Below, one piece after another: positions 24,736 through 32,027 of a stretch of DNA of 34,414 nucleotides. Numbering within the stretch: position 1 is the stretch's first letter; every line of letters begins with the position of its first letter. The stretch lies in the IMG/VR virus record IMGVR_UViG_3300030385_001679, positions 1 to 34,414 of that record; one strand, written 5' to 3'. Both the position numbers and the translations under genes were made by a program. A model generated the notes under the pieces. The model was not told where the DNA came from. It searched no databases and worked only from the letters and a program-made list of their open reading frames with translations. Source of the stretch: a virus.

Positions 24736-25219
24736 GAGTAAAGGTAATCGTGCTGAGCGAGAATTAGCAAAGCTTTTTAAGCAGTGGTGGGGTAGTGACT
24801 TTGCAAGAACTCCGTCTTCTGGTGGATTCCACACCAAGAGATTCCGCTCGGATTGGAATGCTGAGGCAGACATTGTCACTACAGACACTAAGTTTCCATT
24901 CGCAGTGGAATGCAAGTGGCAGGAAAACTGGTTTTTAGAACAGTTGCTGAAGTCTTCTAAGGCGCTCCCATGGAAATGGTGGAAACAGGCTTGTTATCAA
25001 GCAGGAGAAGATAAAACTCCCCTGTTGGTGTTCAAACGTAGTCGTCACCCATGGTATTACATGTTGCCCGTGTCTTGTGCTGATCGTCTCCTAGAATCAT
25101 ATTTATATATGCAGCATGTAGTGGAAGATAAGCATGTTTGCATTGGGCTTCTTGAAGATTTATTCAAAACAGACCCAGAAATGTGGTGGGTCTTAGACGA
25201 CCATGTCCCGAACGACTAA
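24713..25219 (+). CDS. Holliday-junction-resolvase-like PD-(D/E)xK nuclease
   Basis: 168 residues from the ATG at 24713 (an upstream in-frame ATG at 24674 lies deep in the previous gene). The N-terminus has SKGNRAERELAKLFKQWWG, with the conserved Glu of Hjc-type resolvases, then RTPSSGG, AEADIV (catalytic Asp53) and VECKW (Glu66, Lys68), the full PD-(D/E)xK set. The pattern K-G-x-x-x-E-R-E-L followed by RxPxSGG is characteristic of archaeal/phage resolvases or nickases. It would resolve branched recombination or packaging intermediates. The long Trp-rich second half is not recognised. Confidence 0.7.
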   Translation: MSRKINAKSKGNRAERELAKLFKQWWGSDFARTPSSGGFHTKRFRSDWNAEADIVTTDTKFPFAVECKWQENWFLEQLLKSSKALPWKWWKQACYQAGEDKTPLLVFKRSRHPWYYMLPVSCADRLLESYLYMQHVVEDKHVCIGLLEDLFKTDPEMWWVLDDHVPND

Positions 25220-26009
25220 GTTTACAGTCGTAGGTGTGCACCCTCTGCTTTTCCCTACAAGAGACTTTTTGATACGAGAGGGTTATCATTTAGTGCCCCA
25301 TACAGAAGCCTGTGACTTTTGTCTGTATGGGGCTTCACTGAGTGCCAATACAAAGTTCTCGAAAAGAACTCAGCTTCTGTTGACGGAAACTGCGGAACTC
25401 TTCAAAAAATCTATACCGACACTAGTGTTATCCTCAGATTCTGTGTATGATTATGGTGGGGGTGATCTCAAAGACACTAACGAAGCTTTGGTGTCGTTCA
25501 TAAAGAAAAATCCTGTTTATTCAGCTTCAGCAGAATATTTATTTTATACGTCAACTTTGACTTCTGTGCTTATCCTTCGCCCATTCAATGTGTACGGAGA
25601 TGGGGTAAATTCAGGGGTTATTCACAAGTTTCTGACCGCTGCAAAAAAGAGAAAAGCTCTGGTAGTTTATGCCCCGCTAGGTCGTGTTCGCTCATTTTTA
25701 TTTATAGAAGATTTCTTTGAGTGTGTTAAACTGTGTATACCGAAACTACTATCAGGGATTAAGAGTACCTGTAATGTGGGATCTGACGAAAGTATCTCAA
25801 TCTATAAGTTAGCGAAACTTGTGAACGAGGCTTGCAACAGTCCCTCTGACATAGTGGTAAGTTCAAAAGACACAGACAAGCGTATTTGCAAGTTACCTAG
25901 CTTAGATCATATTTATGGTGTATTAGAATGGAGAGCCAAAACGAGTCTTCGTAGAGGGCTTTGGGTAATTACAACAGATATGAGGAATACAAATGATGTC
26001 GAACAATGA
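25203..26009 (+). CDS. Epimerase/dehydratase-like SDR protein, catalytic Lys apparently lost
   Basis: 268 residues resembling extended short-chain dehydrogenase/epimerases of nucleotide sugars: SSDSVYDYGGG (77-87), Y106 in NPVYSASAEY, and RPFNVYGDGVNSGVIHKF (126-143), then SFLFIEDF and STCNVGSDESISI. Two hallmark features are altered: the nucleotide-binding GxxGxxG after the first strand reads VVGVHPLLFPT, and the YxxxK motif reads YSASA (A110 in place of Lys). The overall fold is supported; normal NAD-dependent catalysis is doubtful. It starts inside the resolvase-like gene and overlaps the next gene by 17 bases. Confidence 0.65.
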   Translation: MSRTTKFTVVGVHPLLFPTRDFLIREGYHLVPHTEACDFCLYGASLSANTKFSKRTQLLLTETAELFKKSIPTLVLSSDSVYDYGGGDLKDTNEALVSFIKKNPVYSASAEYLFYTSTLTSVLILRPFNVYGDGVNSGVIHKFLTAAKKRKALVVYAPLGRVRSFLFIEDFFECVKLCIPKLLSGIKSTCNVGSDESISIYKLAKLVNEACNSPSDIVVSSKDTDKRICKLPSLDHIYGVLEWRAKTSLRRGLWVITTDMRNTNDVEQ

Positions 26010-26199
26010 ACAACAGATACAAGTTACTCTTTATTATAATAATGTGGATGTGTTAGCGTTGGCTACACACCCAGCTACAGGGCTAGAGAGCTATTGTTCT
26101 GGTGCGGCGCAAGAAGAGATACGAGTGCGTAAGTCAGCGGAACAGTTACTAGCAGCTAAGTTAGACCTTCTAGAAGTATCTTATGTGTTTGCTAACTGA
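25993..26199 (+). CDS. 68-aa hypothetical protein
   Basis: Tandem ATG codons at 25993 and 25996, behind GAGGA; the start overlaps the epimerase-like gene end by 17 bases. The soluble 68-residue product has a strand-rich N-terminal half (QIQVTLYYNNVDVLALATHP) and a helical C-terminal half. No motif recognised. Overlap and ribosome site support it as real. Confidence 0.55.
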   Translation: MMSNNEQQIQVTLYYNNVDVLALATHPATGLESYCSGAAQEEIRVRKSAEQLLAAKLDLLEVSYVFAN

Positions 26200-26203
26200 G
26201 GTT

Positions 26204-26296
26204 ATGGCGTCAACAGTCTTTCTGTTGTTCCCAATTGTGGCGTTGATTTTATCTGCGTTGATTTTTCTTAGAGTGATATTTTTATCTAATGACTAA
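26204..26296 (+). CDS. 30-aa single-pass membrane peptide
   Basis: A tiny ORF bridging two genes: ATG at 26204, four bases after the preceding stop, and a stop that overlaps the next ATG by eight bases. The product MASTVFLLFPIVALILSALI followed by FLRVIFLSND is one transmembrane helix with a short polar C-terminus. GAGG lies unusually close (two bases) to the ATG. Its tight fit argues for a real gene; chance cannot be excluded at this length. Function unknown. Confidence 0.4.
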   Translation: MASTVFLLFPIVALILSALIFLRVIFLSND

Positions 26297-26594
26297 TGTC
26301 GGTGCCAGCTCTGGGGATCCTCGTCGTGAGTTTTGGGTTCGTGAGAATAAGGACGACACGCTGGTTGGTCCGTTCACGTTGTTTGAGGCAGACACGCATG
26401 CACGTTACCTTAGCCAACTAGACGATAAATCTGGTTTAGCTGAAGTGGCCACTTATGTGGGTGATCGCCCTGGTGATCCGGCGCGTGCACATTTGGCTCT
26501 GTTTGTTGTATATATGTTTATACGAGGGAAGAAAACGTTAGGCGGTCGTACTGCTGCATATCACAGCAAAGAAGGATTGCCTCCAACAGGCTGA
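26289..26594 (+). CDS. 101-aa hypothetical protein
   Basis: Starts with ATG and gives a 101-residue soluble product with an early strand-rich part (REFWVRENKDDTLVGPFTLF) that resembles small phage proteins built on an 'expected value/field' beta scaffold, then ARAHLALFVVYMFIRGKKT, which is hydrophobic but too short and charged to call a membrane helix. No motif recognised. A weak stem-loop lies after its stop. Confidence 0.5.
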   Translation: MTNVGASSGDPRREFWVRENKDDTLVGPFTLFEADTHARYLSQLDDKSGLAEVATYVGDRPGDPARAHLALFVVYMFIRGKKTLGGRTAAYHSKEGLPPTG

Positions 26595-26657
26595 CGTAGC
26601 TTCGCCACCTGTTTATTTCGTTTGATTTTTAACAACAGGGGATTGGCAAAGGAATAT

Positions 26658-26945
26658 ATGTCTAAACCACCAAATAAAAAGGACGACCCTCATAGCGTTA
26701 ACTGTCGATTTTGTGGAAATTGTGTTGATGATTTTTTTGAACTAGAAGTTCAAGTAATGACTACTGGAAAGCTGGAGACGTGGAATGTTTGTGACACTTG
26801 TTATGATTACATGTCTCATGCACTGGTAGACGACGATGATGACGGCATCACAGACGTAGAGGATCTGTTAGACGAACCAGTGTCTGGCAGTCTTTTTGGG
26901 CGAGGTATAAGTGCCCACGACATTCCTAAGTGGCGTGTGAATTAG
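26658..26945 (+). CDS. Zinc-ribbon protein with acidic calcium-loop-like tail
   Basis: 95 residues from the ATG at 26658, preceded by AAAGGA; a TTG at 26622 would add twelve residues. CRFC (16-19, plus C22) and CDTC (45-48) form a four-cysteine zinc site around a small strand segment. The following DDDDDGITDVEDL (58-70) is strongly acidic and matches the DxDxDGxxD calcium-loop consensus, though it could simply be an acidic linker. The family is not recognised. It precedes the DegT-like gene with a short gap. Confidence 0.55.
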   Translation: MSKPPNKKDDPHSVNCRFCGNCVDDFFELEVQVMTTGKLETWNVCDTCYDYMSHALVDDDDDGITDVEDLLDEPVSGSLFGRGISAHDIPKWRVN

Positions 26946-26974
26946 ACAATAGATAACAAAGAGAGGGGAACAAC

Positions 26975-27928
26975 ATGCTGCATTTCACAGCATGGAATCA
27001 GGACAATTTACGAGACACAACGGCTATTAAAAAACTAGAAGGTCTTTTTTCGGACCAGGTAGTAGTTGTAGCCAGCTACCAGATGGCCTTACAGATGTGT
27101 TTTGAACTGTTGGGCACTCGTAGTCATGTCACTCCTGTGCTCATGCCTATAACTGCCTCTCCTGCTACGTTGAGTGCCGCTCTTCGGTCTGGGACGCATC
27201 CTGCTCTCCTAGACATTTCTGTGGAGACACTCCAGATGTCCACAGAGGCAGTAAACGCAGTGTCAGAAGACCTTGTTGAAGGTACGTTAGCTGTTCTCAC
27301 ACAGCCCGCAGGCAGCGTCGTTGACGCACGGTTGGTTGATGCTCTTAAGGATGTTCCTTATCTTCTTGATACCGGATTGCCTCCTGTAGCACTTCAAGAG
27401 ACTGACGCTGTGTTTTCTGTGTATGATCTCACCCCTGTTGTTGGTGCTGGAGCTGTGATCCACACTAAGTATACAAAACAGTTGGGAGATTTGAGAGAGT
27501 TGCGAAGCGGTGTGCTGGGCTATGAGGGGCATTTGCCTGCTGTGCTTTGTGAACAAGCATGCCAACGAATCCCTGAGCTGAGAGAACGGCAACGGGTGAC
27601 GGAGCGCATCATTGCGCAGTATGCGGAGCTTTTTGCGCCTGTTTTGTCCCCTCTGTTTGATCACAGTGCGCAGGCTCCGTATTTATTTCTTGCTGTTTCT
27701 GACGCTGAACATGTCATATCACAACTACGTAAGTACGAGATTGAAGCTAAAAAAGCTGTATTTTCTTTATCAAACAGTGACCTTGTGCGTATGCGTTGGG
27801 AAGAAGTCCCTGAGTATCCGAATACAGAGGCGTTAGAGAACCGAGTTGTAGCATTACCTGCACACCCAGAGGTGTTGCCGCACGTCGTCAATATTGTTGC
27901 CTGCGTCAAGGATGCTTGCGATGTTTGA
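26975..27928 (+). CDS. DegT/DnrJ-type aminotransferase-like protein, PLP lysine apparently missing
   Basis: 317 residues behind GAGAGGGGA. The layout follows DegT/DnrJ/EryC1/StrS sugar aminotransferases: a VVASYQMALQMCFELLG segment (31-47), VLMPITASPATLSAALRSG (55-73), HPALLDISVETLQMS (75-89), PYLLDTG with the pyridine-contacting Asp132, then FSVYDLTPVVGAGAVIHT (147-164). At the last site the family has a Lys that forms the Schiff base with PLP (FSxxxxK); here it is Thr153. It is also shorter than typical members (about 370-400). I infer a non-transaminating or ligand-binding derivative. It sits three small genes downstream of the altered epimerase-like gene. Confidence 0.6.
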   Translation: MLHFTAWNQDNLRDTTAIKKLEGLFSDQVVVVASYQMALQMCFELLGTRSHVTPVLMPITASPATLSAALRSGTHPALLDISVETLQMSTEAVNAVSEDLVEGTLAVLTQPAGSVVDARLVDALKDVPYLLDTGLPPVALQETDAVFSVYDLTPVVGAGAVIHTKYTKQLGDLRELRSGVLGYEGHLPAVLCEQACQRIPELRERQRVTERIIAQYAELFAPVLSPLFDHSAQAPYLFLAVSDAEHVISQLRKYEIEAKKAVFSLSNSDLVRMRWEEVPEYPNTEALENRVVALPAHPEVLPHVVNIVACVKDACDV

Positions 27929-28499
27929 CATTGTTTACGCGGACCCTCCGTGGGCTTACTATGGGTCTGCAACTAAGAATGCGGCTGCTGGAAAGCACTA
28001 TAATCTCATGTCTTTAGACAAGATTAAGGAACTTCCTGTCAAAGATATTATGTCTAAAGATGCTGCTTTGTTTCTTTGGGCCACTACGCCACGTCTGCCA
28101 GACGCTGTGCATACCATAGAATCGTGGGGACTTCATTATCGTGGTATTGCACATGTTTGGGTCAAGACTAGAAAAGATGGGGCTATTATTCATGGACAAG
28201 GAGTTCCTCCTACGTACAGTAAACCAACAACAGAGTTATTGTTGTTGGCGACTACTAAACCGCGTGGGAGACCCTTGAAGTTGCATCACAACGCCATTCC
28301 TCAAGTTGTGTTGGCTCCAAGAGCAGCACATAGCCAAAAACCTGATAAGTTTCGGGCATGGATGGAGCAGGGATACCATGGAGATAATAAACTAGAACTA
28401 TTTGCTAGACATAATACTCCTGGTTGGATTTGTGTGGGTGAGGAATTGACAAACGAGGATATTTTTACTAGTTTATATAGGCTTAAAAATGGCACGTAA
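27921..28499 (+). CDS. MT-A70 family N6-adenine methyltransferase
   Basis: About 192 residues from the ATG at 27921, overlapping the preceding stop (TTG 27894 and ATG 27912 are alternatives). Starts MFDIVYADPPWAY with the catalytic DPPW at 8-11, followed by the family's HYNLMSLDKIKELPV, LFLWATTPRLPDAV, VWVKTRKDG and PPTYSKPTTELLLLATT, APRAAHSQKPD, LELFARHNTPGW. This is the compact phage/bacterial DNA-acting branch. It would methylate adenine in phage DNA, for example to evade host restriction. No restriction partner is present. Confidence 0.88.
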   Translation: MFDIVYADPPWAYYGSATKNAAAGKHYNLMSLDKIKELPVKDIMSKDAALFLWATTPRLPDAVHTIESWGLHYRGIAHVWVKTRKDGAIIHGQGVPPTYSKPTTELLLLATTKPRGRPLKLHHNAIPQVVLAPRAAHSQKPDKFRAWMEQGYHGDNKLELFARHNTPGWICVGEELTNEDIFTSLYRLKNGT

Positions 28500-29352
28500 A
28501 ACAAAAATACAAGTTCATACAGCTGTGATGCTTCCTGCTGAGTTTCTTGTGGAGACTCCATCAAACTCTAATAAGCAGAATAGACATACATATAAAGAGC
28601 TGAAGGACAATATCCGTGAACAGGGTTTCGATGAAACTCTAAACGTTGTCCCTCACGAGACTTTGCCAGACCACTACACTGTTGTTTGTGGAAACCATCG
28701 TCTTCGAGCGGGCAAAGAGCTGGGAATGGCTGAATTTCCTTGTGTGATCCGTAAGGATTGGAATGAGGTTGAAGCCACTATTCAGGGAATTCGTCGTAAC
28801 TACGTGCGTGGTAAGATTGATAAGGTTTCGTTTACTGCACAAGTGGACTTTATCAAAGAAAAGTATGGGCTCTCGCAGCATGTCATCTCTGAGCGAATGG
28901 GCTTTGAAGATGCTGACATGTTTTCTGTTTTGTACCAGGAGCAAAAGCTTGATGCTGATCGGCAAGCTCAAATTGCAGCAGCAGTTTCACTAGACCACGC
29001 CCCTAACACTTCTGCTGCGAACGTGAAGTTGATAGACGACTTAGGGACAATCTTGAGCCATATCTTTGACCAGCATGGGCACACTGTTCCGTGCAGCTTT
29101 ATTGTCTTTCCAGCAGGAGGCAGGAACCATATGTACGTTCAAGCTAACTCTGCCTTGGTTAAGCATATGTCTGCTATTGCGGAACAATGTTTGCGTGACG
29201 ACTTAGACATCAACGTGGCTTTGGGTGGTTTGTTGGCTGTTGGCATGGCTCAAACGGGGTTTGGGTCTAAGTCTATGAAACGCGATAAAATCAAATCAGA
29301 GGGCACGAAAAAAGATGGTGCTGACACACTTCCACTGATCCCAGCTAGCTAA
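28489..29352 (+). CDS. ParB/Srx-domain protein upstream of terminase
   Basis: 287 residues, overlapping the MT-A70 gene by 11 bases and the terminase gene by one. The N-terminal half is a ParB/Srx domain: QNRHTYKELKDNIREQGFDE, YTVVCGNHRLRAGKELG (63-79) and RRNYVRGKID (102-111), then a helix-turn-helix-like segment (YGLSQHVISERMGF). ParB-type folds bind CTP and clamp DNA; some act as nucleases. The C-terminal third is not recognised. Since no small terminase gene is visible and the gene is directly coupled to the large terminase, it may serve as the DNA-recognition partner; this is inference. Confidence 0.75.
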   Translation: MARKTKIQVHTAVMLPAEFLVETPSNSNKQNRHTYKELKDNIREQGFDETLNVVPHETLPDHYTVVCGNHRLRAGKELGMAEFPCVIRKDWNEVEATIQGIRRNYVRGKIDKVSFTAQVDFIKEKYGLSQHVISERMGFEDADMFSVLYQEQKLDADRQAQIAAAVSLDHAPNTSAANVKLIDDLGTILSHIFDQHGHTVPCSFIVFPAGGRNHMYVQANSALVKHMSAIAEQCLRDDLDINVALGGLLAVGMAQTGFGSKSMKRDKIKSEGTKKDGADTLPLIPAS

Positions 29353-31076
29353 TGAGTAAGCGTGTACTCAACAAAGTGAAGTCTTCTATCCTAAAGCCTG
29401 AAGACATTAACATTGATTCACTTCGTCATCTTAGTAAGGACAGTTTTCCTCTTTGGGCACTTACGTCTGGCGTCAAGATCGATAGTAACTTTGTCGATTT
29501 TGATAAGCATAGGTATTTATTGCCTATTTATATGGACCCTTCCAGGGAAGTTGTCTGGCAGAAGGCTGCACAACTCGGTGCAACGAGTTACATGTTGCTC
29601 CGTATTGTGTGGTGGTTGCAGCAGAATCCAGGCACTAAGGCTTGCCTTTATTTCCCTACGCGAGAAGGGGTGGACAATCTTTCCGCAGACCGCCTTACTC
29701 CGCTTTTGGAATCTTGTGCACTCACACAGAATCTAATGCAGCGTAGTAACAAGTTGTCTCTGCGGCGTATTGGAAACTCTACTTTTTATTTGCTTCACCT
29801 TGGTGGACAGGCGTCCAAAGACTCCATGCCTCTTGACTTTGTGGCTTTTGATGAGGTGCGTCTGTGCAATGCACAAGACATCGACCAGGCGCTTGAGCGT
29901 ATTTCTCACTCTGTACATAAGTATAAGCTGTTTATGAGCACTGCTGGGATACCCTCTCAAGACATTTCTGCGAGATTTGACCTTGGAACACAGCACATTT
30001 ATATGAGTAAGTGTGGTTGTAGCTCGGGTGTGGACCTGGCTAGGACGTTTCCTCACTGCGTTGTGGATGATCCGAAGCGAGGGTTGTATCTCAGATGTCC
30101 TAAGTGCAGATATATAATAAAAAACCCCCAGAATGGACGGTATATCGCTCATAATCCTGGTGCTAACTATCCTAGTTATCATGTAAGTCAGCTTGTGTCG
30201 CGTTTTATTTCTCTTGAAGAAGTGTGGGATTCGTATAAGCGCACTACCAACATGGAGGAATTCTTTAATGCAAAGTTGGGACTTCCCTTTATTGATGAGG
30301 CTAACAGGGGGATTGGCAAAGCTCAGCTGGATGCTTGTATAGATCCTGGTCTTTCTTGGGGCAAAAGTGTCGGTGATGGAAAGACTGCTATGGGGATTGA
30401 CCAGGGGGGTGGGTACAATGTGGTTGTCATCGCTGATCTACATGAAGGTAAGAAACGTATTCGCCATGTAGAGATCATTGAGCGCAACAACCCAGATTAC
30501 ATGGTCAATGGTAAGTTGGTGTCTCCGTTCCATAGAGTTCACGAACTGATGGATGAGTATGATGTTCGTTTGTGCGTTTGTGACGCGATGCCTAACTACA
30601 ATGAAGCACTTGCGTTTGCACAGGAGTTTCCAGGCAGAGTGTTTTTGGCTTGGTATCAGCGCGAGGCAAAGCAAGTCGTGGCGTGGGGGGATAAGAAAAA
30701 AGTGCCTCTTACGATGGCAAAGGCTGGTCCTTTGTTGAAGTTTAAGTATGTGGCTGTGTTGTCCCGTTTCCTTAGTTTGAGTGTTGCTTTGGGAGAATGG
30801 GCGGATAGCAATGTCGTTTGTCCTGACCCAGAAGGCTTAGTGCAGATGTGCAGGGATGAGAAAACAAATCAACTGCGTCCCCAAGAGGTGAGCAGACGGT
30901 TGTTTGACCACCTAATGCGTCTAATCAAGAGGTTTAAGGTTACAAACCATGAGACTGGAGAAGGGCGCACTATTTGGTCTTATGTTGGAGGGGATCCTCA
31001 TTTGGCTCATGCATGGAACTACACAAACGTAGCGCTAGAGCGGCTTAGACGACACACGAGTTTCACCTTTTTCTAA
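29352..31076 (+). CDS. terL: Large terminase subunit, GpA-like
   Basis: 574 residues. The ATPase has a lambda-type deviant Walker A KAAQLGATS (71-79), where the lysine is at the front (K71) and the usual GKT reads GAT, and Walker B MPLDFVAFDE (159-168). A cysteine cluster C221, C223, C249, C252 fits the zinc-binding segment of GpA-like terminases. The nuclease part begins AMGIDQGGG (Asp350) with further acidic residues VCDAMPN and the C-terminal GGDPHLAHAWNY typical of GpA. It packages DNA into proheads and cuts concatemers. It is followed not by portal but by a coiled-coil protein and a methyltransferase. Confidence 0.88.
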   Translation: MSKRVLNKVKSSILKPEDINIDSLRHLSKDSFPLWALTSGVKIDSNFVDFDKHRYLLPIYMDPSREVVWQKAAQLGATSYMLLRIVWWLQQNPGTKACLYFPTREGVDNLSADRLTPLLESCALTQNLMQRSNKLSLRRIGNSTFYLLHLGGQASKDSMPLDFVAFDEVRLCNAQDIDQALERISHSVHKYKLFMSTAGIPSQDISARFDLGTQHIYMSKCGCSSGVDLARTFPHCVVDDPKRGLYLRCPKCRYIIKNPQNGRYIAHNPGANYPSYHVSQLVSRFISLEEVWDSYKRTTNMEEFFNAKLGLPFIDEANRGIGKAQLDACIDPGLSWGKSVGDGKTAMGIDQGGGYNVVVIADLHEGKKRIRHVEIIERNNPDYMVNGKLVSPFHRVHELMDEYDVRLCVCDAMPNYNEALAFAQEFPGRVFLAWYQREAKQVVAWGDKKKVPLTMAKAGPLLKFKYVAVLSRFLSLSVALGEWADSNVVCPDPEGLVQMCRDEKTNQLRPQEVSRRLFDHLMRLIKRFKVTNHETGEGRTIWSYVGGDPHLAHAWNYTNVALERLRRHTSFTFF

Positions 31077-31309
31077 TGGGATCTCATCCAGAATCTGAGC
31101 CTCAAGAGGTTATTCAACGTTTGATCAAAGAGCAGATTCAGACAGCTAACCTTATTGAGGAGATCCGTAGGCTAATCACAGTGTTGCCTGAGCTAGACGG
31201 GCATAGTTTGGTTGGCGGTCTGAAAGCTCTGATAAAGTTGTATCTAACGCAGAAAAAGAGAGCAGATGAATTACAATACAAACTTAATAAAGCCCTCTAC
31301 GCAGACTGA
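31076..31309 (+). CDS. 77-aa coiled-coil protein
   Basis: ATG shares a base with the terminase stop (TAATG). The product is helical with two charged/heptad segments (IQRLIKEQIQTANLIEEIRR and LTQKKRADELQYKLNKALY). No motif recognised. Position immediately after the large terminase could suit a packaging accessory or small-terminase-like oligomer, but this is not shown. A good candidate to test as the missing small subunit together with the ParB-domain protein. Confidence 0.6.
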   Translation: MGSHPESEPQEVIQRLIKEQIQTANLIEEIRRLITVLPELDGHSLVGGLKALIKLYLTQKKRADELQYKLNKALYAD

Positions 31310-31316
31310 CAATACC

Positions 31317-31808
31317 ATGGCGACTAAAGACACACTAAAAGTACTCACAAGCAGTGAACGTGTTGATTGGTGTACACCAGTAGAGATTTTAGACCTGGTG
31401 TATAAGATGGGTCCAATTGGTTTAGACCCTTGTGGTAATACACAGTCACTTGTGGACGCTGAGCGTACTATTGAGCTACCAGAGGATGGACTACAGACTC
31501 CTTGGATTGGTCATGGTCTTGTTTATGTTAACCCGCCATATGGGCGTGCTATCTCAGGATGGCTACAGAAATGTGCTACTGAAGCTGCGCTCGGTGCAGA
31601 GATTGTTTTGTTGATGCCATCACGCACGGATACTCGGTGGTTTCATAAGTGGGCTGTGAAAGCTGACGTTTTGTGTTTCTGGAAAGGTCGGATTACCTTT
31701 GACGGTGCTCCGAGTCCTGCTCCATTCCCTAGTGTGCTTGCATATTGGGGTCCGAACATCGATCTTTTTGATGAAGTATTTGATTCTTTTGGACAAATAG
31801 TTTACTAG
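31317..31808 (+). CDS. Phage Dam-type N6-adenine methyltransferase
   Basis: 163 residues from the ATG at 31317 (an upstream ATG at 31266 would overlap the previous gene). It matches the phage DNA N-6-adenine-methyltransferase family: DWCTPVEILDL (17-27), GLDPCG (35-40), the catalytic VNPPYG (71-76), LLMPSRTDTRWFH and FWKGRITFDG. Unlike MT-A70, this is the small phage-specific Dam group. It provides a second, unrelated adenine methyltransferase 2.8 kb from the first. Ends just before a new promoter. Confidence 0.88.
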   Translation: MATKDTLKVLTSSERVDWCTPVEILDLVYKMGPIGLDPCGNTQSLVDAERTIELPEDGLQTPWIGHGLVYVNPPYGRAISGWLQKCATEAALGAEIVLLMPSRTDTRWFHKWAVKADVLCFWKGRITFDGAPSPAPFPSVLAYWGPNIDLFDEVFDSFGQIVY

Positions 31809-31835
31809 AAATGTCTTTTCTGGTTTTATAAACTG

Positions 31836-31844
31836 TGCTATATT
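31836..31844 (+). promoter_or_regulatory. Extended -10 promoter of the fibre operon (TGCTATATT)
   Basis: TGCTATATT closely matches the extended -10 consensus and repeats the TGCTATA core of the promoter before 8418. The -35 region 17 bases upstream (TTTTCT) is poor. A predicted start at about 31851 coincides with an excellent Shine-Dalgarno AAGGAGG (31851-31857), giving an unusually short leader before the TTG at 31863. Confidence 0.5.
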
Positions 31845-31862
31845 ATATAAAAGGAGGCATTT

Positions 31863-32021
31863 TTGCTAATTGTCATTGATCTCTGCGGGGACGACGAAGA
31901 AGACGACAGCAAGAAAGTTATGCCTTCTCAAGACGAGGATAAAGTTTCGCAAGAAGATATACGTAAAGATGATTTAGCGTTGCAGATCATCTCTATTGAC
32001 GGAACGATAGTCACAATCTAA
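31863..32021 (+). CDS. 52-aa acidic protein at the head of the fibre operon
   Basis: TTG start five bases after a perfect AAGGAGG; the stop lies seven bases before the next ATG. The product begins MLIVIDLCGDDEEDDSKKVM and is rich in Asp/Glu/Lys, then ends DLALQIISIDGTIVTI, a short beta-like tail reminiscent of the VIVDDGNVIID end of the fibre gene at 32943. The strong ribosome site, with no other gene in reach, makes this a convincing small gene. Function unknown; perhaps a fibre-associated or virion decoration peptide. Confidence 0.65.
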   Translation: MLIVIDLCGDDEEDDSKKVMPSQDEDKVSQEDIRKDDLALQIISIDGTIVTI

Positions 32022-32027
32022 CTCTCC

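Noticed and set aside
26585-26639. AACAGG/CCTGTT stem with a second AACAGG downstream, possible alternative hairpins or weak terminator
   Set aside because: Only six pairs and no compact T run; alternative pairing could be chance.
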